Below are positions 34,965-44,634 of a stretch of 64,000 bases of DNA, piece by piece. Made by a program: the position numbers and the translations under genes. A model generated the notes under the pieces. That model did not search any database. It saw only the letters and a program-made list of their open reading frames with translations, and was not told where the DNA came from. Positions within the stretch are counted from its first letter, which is position 1. Each line of letters starts with the position of its first letter. The stretch comes from Myxococcales bacterium (GTDB taxonomy: Bacteria > Myxococcota_A > Polyangia > Polyangiales > Polyangiaceae), in the NCBI GenBank assembly GCA_016794345.1, contig JAEUKE010000200.1, forward strand, positions 35,037-99,036, given 5' to 3'.

Positions 34965-35354
34965 ATGGCTAGCGATCTCGACGACGCAGAGGAACGTTGC
35001 CTCGAAGCGGAAGCGTGGGCTCACGAGATATCGGAGTGGGCGCGTGAGAGGCCCGGCGACCCTGCAGGGACCGAGGCCGAAGCGCTCGTCCGGATGGTAA
35101 CGGCGATCGTGAAGTCGATCCGGCTGTCCCTCGTCGTCGGCGACGATCCCGAGGCGCGAGGTTTCCTGCTCGAAGAGCTCGACGGTCTCCTGTCCCCGTA
35201 CCGGTCGGGCGCTGGCTCGAACGGTGAGAGCACGCCGGACGAGGAGGAGGACCTCCCGGCTTCGCGCAAGGCCACGATCCCTCCGCCTCCAGGGTTGTCA
35301 CCGGAGGAGATCTGGGGGCGAGCCCCGAAGTCGCGCGACCGCGGCGACCGCTGA
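34965..35354 (+). CDS. Small acidic protein, unknown function
   Basis: 129 residues. The first 80 residues are helical and acidic (LDDAEERCLEAEAWAHEISE, EDLPASRK); the C-terminal 45 are disordered with a Pro run (PPPPGLSPEEIW). No signal peptide. ATG at 34965, ending 78 bases before tamB on the same strand. It may be a myxobacteria-specific accessory protein. Nothing else can be said. Confidence 0.6.
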   Translation: MASDLDDAEERCLEAEAWAHEISEWARERPGDPAGTEAEALVRMVTAIVKSIRLSLVVGDDPEARGFLLEELDGLLSPYRSGAGSNGESTPDEEEDLPASRKATIPPPPGLSPEEIWGRAPKSRDRGDR

Positions 35355-35432
35355 GCCGTCGTGCGGCTCGCCCACGGCCCAAAACCTGCTCGGCTTCGTG
35401 ACGCCGCCACGGCCGACCGGTAGGCTTGGCCC

Positions 35433-38400
35433 GTGGCCGAACGTGACCACCCCGGCGGCCGCGACTCGCTCCCGGACGACGTCGAGCTCCCGCTGATCCC
35501 GAAGGCACCGCGCCTTCCGTCGGCGGAGCCACGTCGTCTGCCCGCGACGGGGCCGTCGGCTCGTCCGCCGGACGGGAAGACGAAGTCGCTCCGTCCCCGC
35601 CCCTTGCCTCGCGCCTCCGCGGCCCCGACCGCCCGACGAAGGACGAACATCTCGCGCATCATCGCGATGACCCTCTGCGTCCTCTTCGCGCTCGTCGGGG
35701 CGGTGCCGGTCCTCGCGGGGGTCCTGGTGCGGACCAGCTGGGTGCGCGCCTGGGCCGCCGCCGAGACCTCGCGCCTCCTGGAGAAACAGCTCGGCGCCCG
35801 CGCGACCTACGACATCCATGTCGAGCCGTGGCCGCTCTCGCTCTCGCTCGAGCACGTCGTCGTGGAGGGCGACGACGGGAAGGGCCCGTTCCTCGAAGTG
35901 GAGCGGGCCGCAGTTCGACCGCGTCTCTTCTCCTTGCTCGGGGGGAAGCTCGACGCGGGCGACGTGGAGGTGACCGGCGCGCGCGCGCGGGTGGTCGTGA
36001 AGGACGGCGAGCTCGCGAGCTTCCGTCCGAAGCTCGAAGAGAAGCCCGACGACGAGCCCGGCAGCGGCCGAGCGCCGTTCGAGTCGCTGTCGATCACCGA
36101 CGCTCAGCTCGATCTCGACATCGAAGGCGTGCTCGCCCGGGTGCGCGAGGTCGACCTCGATCTCGCGCAGGAAGAGGGCGGCGCCTTCGAGGTGGCCCTC
36201 CGATCAGGCGGCGCCATCGTCACACGCAAACACGAGACACCCCACGACCCGAGCCTCGATGCGGTCGACGAGGACCGTCTCTGCAAGCTCGAGACTCGCT
36301 TGCGCTACGAGACGGAGAGCGAAGTCCTCCTCGTCCGGCGGCTCGATCTCCAGGTCGCGGCGGACTTCGACCCGGCGCTGGGCACTCGGCCCTCGTGTGA
36401 TCTCGTCCCCGGGGACTGGCGGCGCGTGGCGGTCTCCCTCGGAGCGCTCCGCGTTCCGGTCGGTAGCCTGCTGAAAGGCGAGACGAACCCGGCGGTCGAG
36501 GGCCGCATCGGGCTGACCGTCCCTGCCGCCCTGCTCCACCGATTCGTCGATTTTCCCCACGCCTCGGGCACGGTCGAGATCGAGCTGGACATCGAGCCCC
36601 AGCCCGGGTCGAGGTTCCCCGGCGCGCAGGGCCGGATCAAGGCGGAGATGTTGGGAATCGACGGCAAGGTGTTCTCGGACGTCTTCGAGGGACGCCTGCT
36701 CTGGAAAAATGACGAGCTTGTCGTCAATGACGTGCGCGCGGTCTGGGGCGACGGCACGTTCCTCATGCGAGAGGTGACGCTGTCGCCGTTCACCCCCGGG
36801 ATCCCCCTGGAGGCCAAGGAGATCGTCGCCGACGGCGTGACGATCCAGGGGCTGCTGCGCGATCTGGGGGCCCACCCGCAGGCACACGTCGGGTGGGACA
36901 TCGCCCACGTGGAGATTCCGCGGTTCGGCGGATCGCTGGACCCGATCGGCCTCTCGGGCGATCTGGTCGCGAACACGAAGAGCTTCGGCGTGTACGACCG
37001 CCCTCCTGACAGGGAGGACAAGCGGCGCATGGTGAGCGTGGACCGCGGCGACGTGACCGGCAAGCTCGTCATCGGCAAGAGCGCGGTCCTCCTCCAGGGG
37101 ATGCACCTCGTGACGCCCAAGTCCGAGGTGTTCACCACGGTCAAGCTCGGTTACGCCGATGACTTCGGGCTCGACGTGGGCAAGGGCAGCCACGTGGACA
37201 TGGCCGAGCTCTCGCCGCTCGTCCAGGTCGACGTCGGAGGTGTCGTAGACGTGGAAGCGCGGGGCACCGGGACCTTCGATCAACCGCGCATCGAGGGGAC
37301 CATCGCCGCCAAGGCGTTCTCCATCGGCGGCTTCGACGCCGGCGACGTCCGTCGCGCCGAGGTGGTCTTCATGCCGCTCTGGCTCGAGTTCACGAACGTC
37401 GAGCTCGAGAAGAACGCGAGCCTCGTCACCGCGCCACGCCTCAAGATCGCGTTCGACGCGGGCGCCGACGTCCTGGTCGACGCGCAGGTCGAAGCGCGTG
37501 AGGCCCCCTACCTCGCCGTGCGTGACTTCCTGGAGGTCTTCCACTTCGACGAGGACCCTCGCTTCGACGGCCTGGAGGGCACGGCGATCGGCTCGGCGAC
37601 CGTCCACTACGCGCTCGGTGGCCCCGAGGACAAATGCGGCGGCGGCGCGCTCGACGTCCGCGCGCGCACCAAGCTCGACCGCCCCCGGCTCTTCGGCGAG
37701 ACCTTCGACTCGGGCGATCTCGACCTTCGCTTCATCTACGACGACACACGCGCCGGCGACGCGGGCATGGAAGTGGACATCGCGTCGGCCTCGTTCCGCG
37801 ACGACAAAGGCAGCCTCGTCGGCCAGGTCCGGATCCATCGCGGCGGTGCGCTGCGCGGAAGCCTCGTCGCCTCCGGCATATCGCTCGATCGCGTGGAGGG
37901 CCTCGGCGCCGCGGCCGCCTACCTCGACGCCGAAGCACACGCGCTGGCCACGTTGGGCGGCACGCTCGCGCGCCCCGAGGCGCGCGTCGACGTCAGCCTC
38001 GGCCCGCTGCGAATGGGCGCCCGCCGCCTGCCTCCTTCGCGGTTCTTCGTCGACCTCGAGCCCGACCCCACGCCGAACGAGCGGATCGGCACCACGCAAT
38101 GTGGTCACCCCATCACGCGGAGCCGCGAGCCGACCGGCGGCGACAAGGACCCGCCGAGCGGGCAGCTCCGGCTGAACGGGCAGCTCGCGGGCGGGCAGAT
38201 CCGGCTCGAGGACATCACGGTCAGCCGTCAGCGCAGCGCGGTCGTGAAAGGACGGCTGTCGCTCTCCGGGCTGGACGTCGGCACGATGCTCGGAGGTATC
38301 CCTGGTCTCGCCTTCTCCAACCAGCTGCCCGAAGGGAGCCTCTCCGCGCAGATCGACATCGGGCGTCTGCAGATCGACGACCTGGGCGCCACCCAGGCCC

Positions 38401-39989
38401 AGATGGACTTGTTCGATCTGGAGGTTCGCCGGGGCGGCCGCACCGTGGAGCTCGACGAAGCGAGCGCGCCGATCACGCTCGAGAACGCCAGGCTCGTCGT
38501 GCCCCGCCTGGAGATGGAGCTCGCCGACAAGAGCGGCCTCAAGATCGGCTTCGCCGCCGAAGGGCGGATCGACAGCCTCGTCTCGTCACCCGACATCGAC
38601 GCCCGGCTCGCCATCGCGCCGTTCGACCTGGGCAAGCTGCGGGACGACTTCGAAGGGCTCGACCGCCTCGAGGGCGAGCTGTCGGGGGAGCTCGCGGTCA
38701 AGGGGCCGCTCTCCCGTCCGAGCTTGACCGGAGGCGCGAAGCTGCGTCGCGGCGGGCTCGCCCTCGCGAGCCCCGACATCGCGATCGACGACGTGGAGGT
38801 GGACGTCGCCGTCGGAGACGGTGAGATCCGCGTCACGCGGGCGACCGCGAAGGTCGGGGCAGGCACGGTCGACGTGACGGGGCACGTCCCGATCGCCGGG
38901 CTTGGGCTCGGCGCCGGAAGCGCGACGATCACCGTACGCGGCGTGCGCGTTCCGGTGGAGGACGGGATCGAAGTGGTGGCCGACGCCGACCTGGAGGGCA
39001 CGTTGAAGCCGCCCGCGCGCGGCGAGGTCGGCCTGCCCGAGCTCCGTGGGACCGTCCGGCTGCTCTCCTTCAGCTACACGCGACCGATCGGGCTCTCCAT
39101 CGACCTCAACGCCGTCTCGCGGAACCTGGGCCGGGCCGAGGTCGACGCCGTGGATCCGGACGGCGACTACCTGAAGTTCGACATCAACGTCGTCTCGCAG
39201 CGGCCGCTCGCCGTGCGAAACGACCTGGCCGACCTTCGGCTCGAGGTGGTGGAGCCGGGCATCCAGATCGCCGGTACGAACCAGCGTTACGGCGCCCGCG
39301 GGGCGCTGCGACTCCTCTCGGAGTCCAAGCTGCGCCTCCGCTCGCACGAGTTCGACGTCCGCGAGGGTTTCGTGCGGTTCGAGGACCCGAGCAAGGTGAA
39401 GGCCCTGGTGGACGTCCGCGCCACGACGGAGATCAGGCGCTACGCCGCCGCGCAGGATCCGGGGGCCGACGCCACGGCCGCCACCGGCAGCGCCACGGGC
39501 GGGCAGTGGGACGTCAACGTCCACGCGCACGGCAGCACCGACGACCTCAAGCTCGATCTGACCAGCGATCCGGCGCTGAATCAGGACGATATCGTCCTGC
39601 TCTTGACCGTCGGCATGACCCGCGCCGAGCTCGACCGGAGCCTCCTTTCGTCGCTCGGCGAGACCGTGGGCCTGGAGGCGCTCGGCGCCCTCACGGGTGC
39701 TGACAAAGCCGTCAAGAGCGTGGTCCCGATCGACTACTTCCACTTCGGCTCCGGGTACTCGTCCCGGACCGGAAAGACCGAGCCCAACGTCACGATAGGC
39801 AAGCGGCTATCCGACGACGTCAGGGCCAGCGTCACCACCACCCTGACCGAGCGCGACGTCGGTGCCAACGTCGAGTGGCGGCTGCAAAAGGGGCTGAGCC
39901 TGCAGGCCAACTACGACAACACCAACGACATCGGCTCGATCATCGGTAATCTCGGCGCCGATCTTAGGTGGCGTCTCGAGTTCGAGTGA
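35433..39989 (+). CDS. tamB: Translocation and assembly module subunit TamB (AsmA-like/DUF490)
   Basis: 1518 residues, GTG start at 35433. A charged N-terminal stretch of 70 residues precedes a single inner-membrane helix (about 76-98). A very long periplasmic beta-groove follows (repeated LDLDIEGVLARVREVDLD-like strands, D-x-I-x-G-T blocks such as PRIEGTIAAKAFSIGG). The C-terminal DUF490 domain contains ALNQDDIVLLLTVGMTRAEL and YFHFGSGYSSRTGKTEP, diagnostic of TamB. It spans the periplasm and is thought to move phospholipids or assist outer membrane protein insertion. The next gene, an Omp85 barrel, overlaps its end, as in the TamA-TamB pair. Confidence 0.93.
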   Translation: MAERDHPGGRDSLPDDVELPLIPKAPRLPSAEPRRLPATGPSARPPDGKTKSLRPRPLPRASAAPTARRRTNISRIIAMTLCVLFALVGAVPVLAGVLVRTSWVRAWAAAETSRLLEKQLGARATYDIHVEPWPLSLSLEHVVVEGDDGKGPFLEVERAAVRPRLFSLLGGKLDAGDVEVTGARARVVVKDGELASFRPKLEEKPDDEPGSGRAPFESLSITDAQLDLDIEGVLARVREVDLDLAQEEGGAFEVALRSGGAIVTRKHETPHDPSLDAVDEDRLCKLETRLRYETESEVLLVRRLDLQVAADFDPALGTRPSCDLVPGDWRRVAVSLGALRVPVGSLLKGETNPAVEGRIGLTVPAALLHRFVDFPHASGTVEIELDIEPQPGSRFPGAQGRIKAEMLGIDGKVFSDVFEGRLLWKNDELVVNDVRAVWGDGTFLMREVTLSPFTPGIPLEAKEIVADGVTIQGLLRDLGAHPQAHVGWDIAHVEIPRFGGSLDPIGLSGDLVANTKSFGVYDRPPDREDKRRMVSVDRGDVTGKLVIGKSAVLLQGMHLVTPKSEVFTTVKLGYADDFGLDVGKGSHVDMAELSPLVQVDVGGVVDVEARGTGTFDQPRIEGTIAAKAFSIGGFDAGDVRRAEVVFMPLWLEFTNVELEKNASLVTAPRLKIAFDAGADVLVDAQVEAREAPYLAVRDFLEVFHFDEDPRFDGLEGTAIGSATVHYALGGPEDKCGGGALDVRARTKLDRPRLFGETFDSGDLDLRFIYDDTRAGDAGMEVDIASASFRDDKGSLVGQVRIHRGGALRGSLVASGISLDRVEGLGAAAAYLDAEAHALATLGGTLARPEARVDVSLGPLRMGARRLPPSRFFVDLEPDPTPNERIGTTQCGHPITRSREPTGGDKDPPSGQLRLNGQLAGGQIRLEDITVSRQRSAVVKGRLSLSGLDVGTMLGGIPGLAFSNQLPEGSLSAQIDIGRLQIDDLGATQAQMDLFDLEVRRGGRTVELDEASAPITLENARLVVPRLEMELADKSGLKIGFAAEGRIDSLVSSPDIDARLAIAPFDLGKLRDDFEGLDRLEGELSGELAVKGPLSRPSLTGGAKLRRGGLALASPDIAIDDVEVDVAVGDGEIRVTRATAKVGAGTVDVTGHVPIAGLGLGAGSATITVRGVRVPVEDGIEVVADADLEGTLKPPARGEVGLPELRGTVRLLSFSYTRPIGLSIDLNAVSRNLGRAEVDAVDPDGDYLKFDINVVSQRPLAVRNDLADLRLEVVEPGIQIAGTNQRYGARGALRLLSESKLRLRSHEFDVREGFVRFEDPSKVKALVDVRATTEIRRYAAAQDPGADATAATGSATGGQWDVNVHAHGSTDDLKLDLTSDPALNQDDIVLLLTVGMTRAELDRSLLSSLGETVGLEALGALTGADKAVKSVVPIDYFHFGSGYSSRTGKTEPNVTIGKRLSDDVRASVTTTLTERDVGANVEWRLQKGLSLQANYDNTNDIGSIIGNLGADLRWRLEFE

Positions 39990-42900
39990 CAACGTCTCGC
40001 CAGCGGCGCCTCCGCGCGTCTCCTCGAGCGAGCTTCTGCGCCATCGTCGCGATGCTGGCGCTGCTCGCGCTCGGCGCGCCAAGAGCACACGCCGAGGAGA
40101 CCGCGTCGCCGGCGCGCGAAGCGGCGACCGCGGAGCTCGTCCCGATCGAGCAAGCCGGCGCGCGGGTCGTTACAGCCGATCCGCTCGACGAGTCCCTCCT
40201 CGGCCTCCCCGTGGAGTCGGTCGAGGTGAAGCTCGTCGGCAAGCGCTGGTCGCGCCCCGTCCGCCTCGTCGGCGTGGGGAGAGGTGAAGCGCTGAGCCCC
40301 GATGTCGCCCGGAACGCCATGCGCGAGCTGGACGGCACCGGCACGTTCTCGGGGATGGCAGCCGAGGCCGAACGAAGGGGCGCCGGCGTCGTGCTCCGCA
40401 TCGTCGCCGTCCCGTCCCGGACAATCGCCTCCGTGCAGATCGAGGGCAACGTGCTCGACCGAAACGAGCTCCTCAAGGGAGCGCGTATCTCGGTGGGGTC
40501 CGAGATCACCGAAGCAGACGTCGACGATCTCCCCCGCCGCCTGTCGGCGCTCTACGACGCACACGGCTTCCCGCGCGCGTCGCTCGAGGTGAGCGTGGTG
40601 GACCTCGACGAGCCCGGCTCCGTCCTGCTCTCGCTCCGCGTCGATCCTTCGGAGCCACGCCTCGTGAGCCAGCGGGTCTTCGTGGTCGAGCCCGCGTGGG
40701 ACAAACACGTCGGGGACCTGAAGTCCACCTACTCCGTGGAGGCCGGCGACCGGCTGGACCAGAAGGCCTGCGACGACGCCGATCGCGAGCTGACGGACAA
40801 GCTCAGGCAGGCGGGCTTCGGCGGCGCACGCGTCTATCACAAGACGCTGTTTCGCGGCGCCTTCAGCTATCTGTACGTGTACGTCGAAAGCGGCCCGAAG
40901 CTCATTCCCTGGTTCGAGGGGAACACCAGCTTCGACGCCGACCAGCTCGAGCGCGCGCTCGAGATCGAGAAGGCGGAGGCGACGGCGCCCGCCGACCTGG
41001 CGGCCAGGCTGCGACGCCATTACGTCTCTTATGGCTTCCTCGACGCCGAGGTCCGCGCCGAAGAGCGCGAAGGCGACGATCCCGGGGTGATTCATATCGT
41101 GTTCCGAATCCGCGAGGAGGCACGAGTCCGCGTCGCGAAGCGCGTGTTCCTCTGCCTCCCTCCGGAGGAGCGCCCCGACGACGTGGGCAGGGAGATGGAC
41201 CGCGTGCTCGAGGAGGAGCTGCCGAGCGAAGGGCTCTTTTCGGTACCCTCCCCCGTCATCGTCGAGGAGACCACAGGCGGAGCGCAAGGCCGGCGAGCCG
41301 AGCCCCTCGATATAGCCCCCGCCGCGGTCTACACGCCCGACGCGTACGCCAAGGCATTGAAGCGCGTGCGCGAGCTCTATCTGGGCAAGGGCTATCTCAG
41401 CTCGGTGGTGGGCCCGGTGTCCGTCGTCCGCGCGCGCTGCAGCCCTAGCTCGCCGCCCGGCGAGTGCATCGAGGAGCCGGTCCCCGCCACGAGCGCCCAA
41501 TGCCGTGTCGACGATCTCGGCCTGCCTCGCCCCGAGCCTTCCCCACCGCAAGGCACGACCTGTGTCCCCGACCCCGGCCGCGGCGTTCGGTGCTCCCCCA
41601 AGCTGACGCTGCGAATCCCGGTGCACCTCGGCCCCCAGACCGTCTCGTGGGACGTAGTCTTCGACGGCAACGACCATGTTCCCGACACCCTCCTCGCGGG
41701 AATCGCCGATGTCCAGCTGGGTGCGCCGATCAGCCTGGCGGGGCTGGAGGAGGCCAAGGCCCGTCTGCTCGAGCTCTATCAAGACCTCGGCTACGCGTTC
41801 GCCGACGTCTCGGCCGACGTCGAGCCTTCGCCGGACGGAACGCGCGCCCGCGTCCACTTTCGTATCCGCGAGCGGGATCTGGTGTTCATCGACGGCATCG
41901 ACGTCGAGGGCGCGTTCCGCACCGACGAGGACCTGATCATCGACCGCGTCGCGCTGAAGAACGGGAGCCGCTACTCGCGCCGGGCGCTCCGATTGTCCGA
42001 GGAGCGCATCGCGACGCTCGGCCCATTCTCGAGCGTGTCGGTGTCTTTGGCGGAGCCCGAGGTCCCCGCGCGCAAGAAGCGCCTGCTCGTCCGCGTCACG
42101 GAGTACGGGTCACAGTACATCGAGCCTCGCCTCGGCTTCTCGACGGGAGAGGGGCTCCGTGTCGGCTTCGAATACGGGCACCGCAACATCGGCAGCCGCG
42201 CCATCTCGCTGACCTTGCGCCTGGAGCTCAGCTACCTCTTCGACTTCATGATCATCGACTCGGCGGTCGAGCAGAACCTCAAGCCGCTGCCGGTGAGCGA
42301 GCGGCTCGAGCGGCGGAACTCGGTCCGCGTGAACTTCCCCGAGATCGGCCTGGGCCCGACGTTCAGCCTCGGAGTCGAGGGGATCGACGTGCGCGACAAC
42401 CAGCGCGATTTCGGCCTGACGCGCGAAGCCCTGGTGCCCAGCCTGACGTATCGACCGCTCCGCGAGGTCGGCGTGACGCTGAGCGTCTCCGGCGAGCTGA
42501 ACGACGTGCAAATCTTCAATGCGGACTCCGTCGACGACGCCATCAAGAACAACCGCAACCTGGAGCGCCTCCTTCGGTTTCCCGACGGGACGACGTTTGC
42601 GGTCGCGCAGCGCATCGGGGTGACCTGGGATCGCCGGGACAACCCGCTCTCGGCGACGACCGGCACCCTGCTCGTCGGCGCGGCGGAGCACGTGAACGCG
42701 TTCCCAATCGGCAACCAGACCTCGACGGACCCGCTGGTCTCCCATTTCATGAAGCTCACGACGCGTGTGGCCGGATACCTGCGCTTCACGGACAGCGGCC
42801 TCGCCCTCGCCCTCAGCGTCTCGGGCGGCGTCAACGTGCAGCTCGAGAGCGGGAGCAAGACCTACCCCGACCGGCTCTTCTACGTGGGCGGCTTCGAGTC

Positions 42901-43255
42901 CCATCGCGGGTACTTCCCCGACGCCATGGTCCCCGAGGACGTCTCGCGGCAGATCGACGACGGTGCGCTCGACGTGAAAGACGTCGCCATTCGCGGCGGC
43001 GACCTCGTCGTGAACCCTCGCGCCGAGCTCCGCATTCCGGTCTGGAAGGCAGTCGGGATCGGTGTGTTCCTCGACATGGCCAACCTCTGGGTGGACCCTG
43101 CCGAGTTCGACCCGCTCGCCTGGCGTTATGGCGCCGGCGGCGGCCTGCGCATCTCGACGCCGCTCGGCCCCCTCGCCTTCGACGGCGCGTTCAACCTCGA
43201 CCGGCGCGACTGGGAGGACATCGGCGCCATTCACTTCTCGGTCGGCCTCTTCTGA
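39986..43255 (+). CDS. tamA: Omp85-family outer membrane protein, TamA-like
   Basis: About 1089 residues using the GTG at 39986 that overlaps the tamB stop by four bases (GTGA); a GTG at 39968 is possible. Signal peptide ends after AHA. A long N-terminal half contains POTRA-like repeats (VEGNVLDRNELLKGARISVG-type; FEGNTSFDADQLERALEIEK; FDGNDHVPDTLLAGI; IDGIDVEGAFRTDEDLI), more than the three of E. coli TamA. The 16-strand barrel has the loop-6 motif variant HRGY and ends in SVGLF with C-terminal Phe. The size exceeds usual TamA, so a BamA-like role cannot be excluded, but the tamB overlap favours TamA. Confidence 0.88.
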   Translation: MTTSRQRRLRASPRASFCAIVAMLALLALGAPRAHAEETASPAREAATAELVPIEQAGARVVTADPLDESLLGLPVESVEVKLVGKRWSRPVRLVGVGRGEALSPDVARNAMRELDGTGTFSGMAAEAERRGAGVVLRIVAVPSRTIASVQIEGNVLDRNELLKGARISVGSEITEADVDDLPRRLSALYDAHGFPRASLEVSVVDLDEPGSVLLSLRVDPSEPRLVSQRVFVVEPAWDKHVGDLKSTYSVEAGDRLDQKACDDADRELTDKLRQAGFGGARVYHKTLFRGAFSYLYVYVESGPKLIPWFEGNTSFDADQLERALEIEKAEATAPADLAARLRRHYVSYGFLDAEVRAEEREGDDPGVIHIVFRIREEARVRVAKRVFLCLPPEERPDDVGREMDRVLEEELPSEGLFSVPSPVIVEETTGGAQGRRAEPLDIAPAAVYTPDAYAKALKRVRELYLGKGYLSSVVGPVSVVRARCSPSSPPGECIEEPVPATSAQCRVDDLGLPRPEPSPPQGTTCVPDPGRGVRCSPKLTLRIPVHLGPQTVSWDVVFDGNDHVPDTLLAGIADVQLGAPISLAGLEEAKARLLELYQDLGYAFADVSADVEPSPDGTRARVHFRIRERDLVFIDGIDVEGAFRTDEDLIIDRVALKNGSRYSRRALRLSEERIATLGPFSSVSVSLAEPEVPARKKRLLVRVTEYGSQYIEPRLGFSTGEGLRVGFEYGHRNIGSRAISLTLRLELSYLFDFMIIDSAVEQNLKPLPVSERLERRNSVRVNFPEIGLGPTFSLGVEGIDVRDNQRDFGLTREALVPSLTYRPLREVGVTLSVSGELNDVQIFNADSVDDAIKNNRNLERLLRFPDGTTFAVAQRIGVTWDRRDNPLSATTGTLLVGAAEHVNAFPIGNQTSTDPLVSHFMKLTTRVAGYLRFTDSGLALALSVSGGVNVQLESGSKTYPDRLFYVGGFESHRGYFPDAMVPEDVSRQIDDGALDVKDVAIRGGDLVVNPRAELRIPVWKAVGIGVFLDMANLWVDPAEFDPLAWRYGAGGGLRISTPLGPLAFDGAFNLDRRDWEDIGAIHFSVGLF

Positions 43256-43274
43256 CGGACCGAGCCTCTCGCGC

Positions 43275-44444
43275 TCAGAGCGGATCGCCGCACACCCCGG
43301 GGCATAGGTCCGGGAGGTACGAAAGGCAGGTGGAGTCCCAGCCCGTGCACCGGCAGAACGGGTCGAAGCTTGTGACGGCGACGATGCAATCGTAGCCTTG
43401 CATTGCGCAGGCCTCCGGAGCCATCGGCCCCCCCGTCGTGCAGACCGAGTGAGCGCAATCGCTCTCGAGGCACTCGTCGCACGTGCCCGCAGGCTGCATC
43501 GGGTCTGGCTTGAGGCAATAGCCGGAGCAGCATTCGTAGCTCTGCAGGCAGGGCACGAACGTGTCGAGGCACACGACCGGAGGGGCGCAAAATGGCGGGT
43601 CGGTCGAGGCGTCGCAGACCCCGTCTCCACAACAAGGGGTGGTGGCACATTCTTGACCGGTGTCCGCGCAAGCGGAACGGCACACCGCGCCCATTCCGTC
43701 GTCCTGGCACGTCAGGCCTTCGCAACAGACGAGGGCTCCGCCCATCGGCTCGCACGGCTCGAGCTCACCCTGACACGAGACGACGCCCACCTTCTGGCAG
43801 GCGCCAGCCTCACAGGTGTTGATGGTGCCCGGCTCGGCTGGGCAACAATCCGTCGGCAGCGCGCAGGGCTCGCCGTCGAACGAGCAGTCCTTCTTGTCGC
43901 AGGCGCCGTCGCGGCACACACCCGAGCAGCACTCCTCACCGTACTCACATGGCTGCGCGTTGTTGAGGCAAGGGCGCCCACCGCAGACTCCGCCTTCGCA
44001 GATCCCTTCGCAGCAATCTCCCTCGGCGGCGCAAGGCGCCCCGAGAGGAACACAACAGGAGCCGTCCGTGCACCTCGACAGCCCCTCGCTCCACCCGCAG
44101 CAGTCTCGCGCCTCACCGCAGGGCTCCGCTTGCGCGCAATAGGGGCTGATGTCCAGACAGGCCAGCGCGGCGGGGCATGACGCGAGGCAGGTCTCGAGAT
44201 CGATCTCCGCGAGGAAGGAGCCCCGCGTGGGCTCGGGCGCGCCCTCGAGGATCGACGCGAACCGATCACAGCCACCGAAGACGCGCTCGTCGCCGTAACA
44301 CCGGCGGACGTAGTCGCAGAGCTCGCTTGCCGCGTCGATCCCGTCGCCCACGACGAGCCCGCGGCACGAGGCGGAGAGGCCCACCGCGGAGGTGACGAGC
44401 GCCGTCGCGGCGATGAGCCTTCCGCCGGTCACGGTCGCGAACAT
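43275..44444 (-). CDS. Exported Cys-rich protein with repeated C-CC-C modules
   Basis: 389 residues, signal peptide in the first ~28 (weak lipobox at LSASC). The mature part has over 50 cysteines, arranged in about six repeats of the type PC....DCC...C...C (PCAAEGDCCEGICEGGVC, PCEYGEECCSGVCRDGAC, PCALPTDCC, PCLQSYECCSGYC). These look like small disulfide-knot modules of the kind also seen in Dickkopf-like proteins. No enzyme motif. Such proteins are abundant on myxobacterial surfaces. The gene converges with the Omp85 gene (19-base gap) and is divergent from recA. Confidence 0.78.
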   Translation of the reverse strand: MFATVTGGRLIAATALVTSAVGLSASCRGLVVGDGIDAASELCDYVRRCYGDERVFGGCDRFASILEGAPEPTRGSFLAEIDLETCLASCPAALACLDISPYCAQAEPCGEARDCCGWSEGLSRCTDGSCCVPLGAPCAAEGDCCEGICEGGVCGGRPCLNNAQPCEYGEECCSGVCRDGACDKKDCSFDGEPCALPTDCCPAEPGTINTCEAGACQKVGVVSCQGELEPCEPMGGALVCCEGLTCQDDGMGAVCRSACADTGQECATTPCCGDGVCDASTDPPFCAPPVVCLDTFVPCLQSYECCSGYCLKPDPMQPAGTCDECLESDCAHSVCTTGGPMAPEACAMQGYDCIVAVTSFDPFCRCTGWDSTCLSYLPDLCPGVCGDPL

Positions 44445-44605
44445 GTTCAGGAGAATAGCCGTCCCGTCAGCGCGTACGAAGCAGCCACCGAATGGTCAAA
44501 CAATGTCACACCATCATCGCAGAAGGCTTTCGGTTTGGCTCATCGGGGGCTATGACTCTCTTCGCTGGCTCGGCCGGGGCAGCCCCCGGCTCCAAAGGCT
44601 TGCAC

Positions 44606-44622
44606 CCTGAACATTCGCACAG
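44606..44622 (-). promoter_or_regulatory. Candidate LexA (SOS) box before recA
   Basis: On the minus strand CTGTGCGAATGTTCAGG, which carries the GTTCAG half and CTG start expected for myxobacterial LexA sites. It overlaps the region just before the recA start, 13 bases upstream of the ATG. I matched it from memory of the family consensus; other positions fit only partly. Confidence 0.4.
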
Positions 44623-44634
44623 TAAGGTGAACCC

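Noticed and set aside
36204..38108. A 634-codon minus-strand open frame opposite tamB
   Set aside because: Composition is Arg/Val/Asp biased, no start signal or domain; shadow of tamB.
44439..44448. Palindrome GAACATGTTC resembling a Gram-positive LexA box
   Set aside because: It has two central bases rather than four and comprises the start codon of the Cys-rich protein gene.
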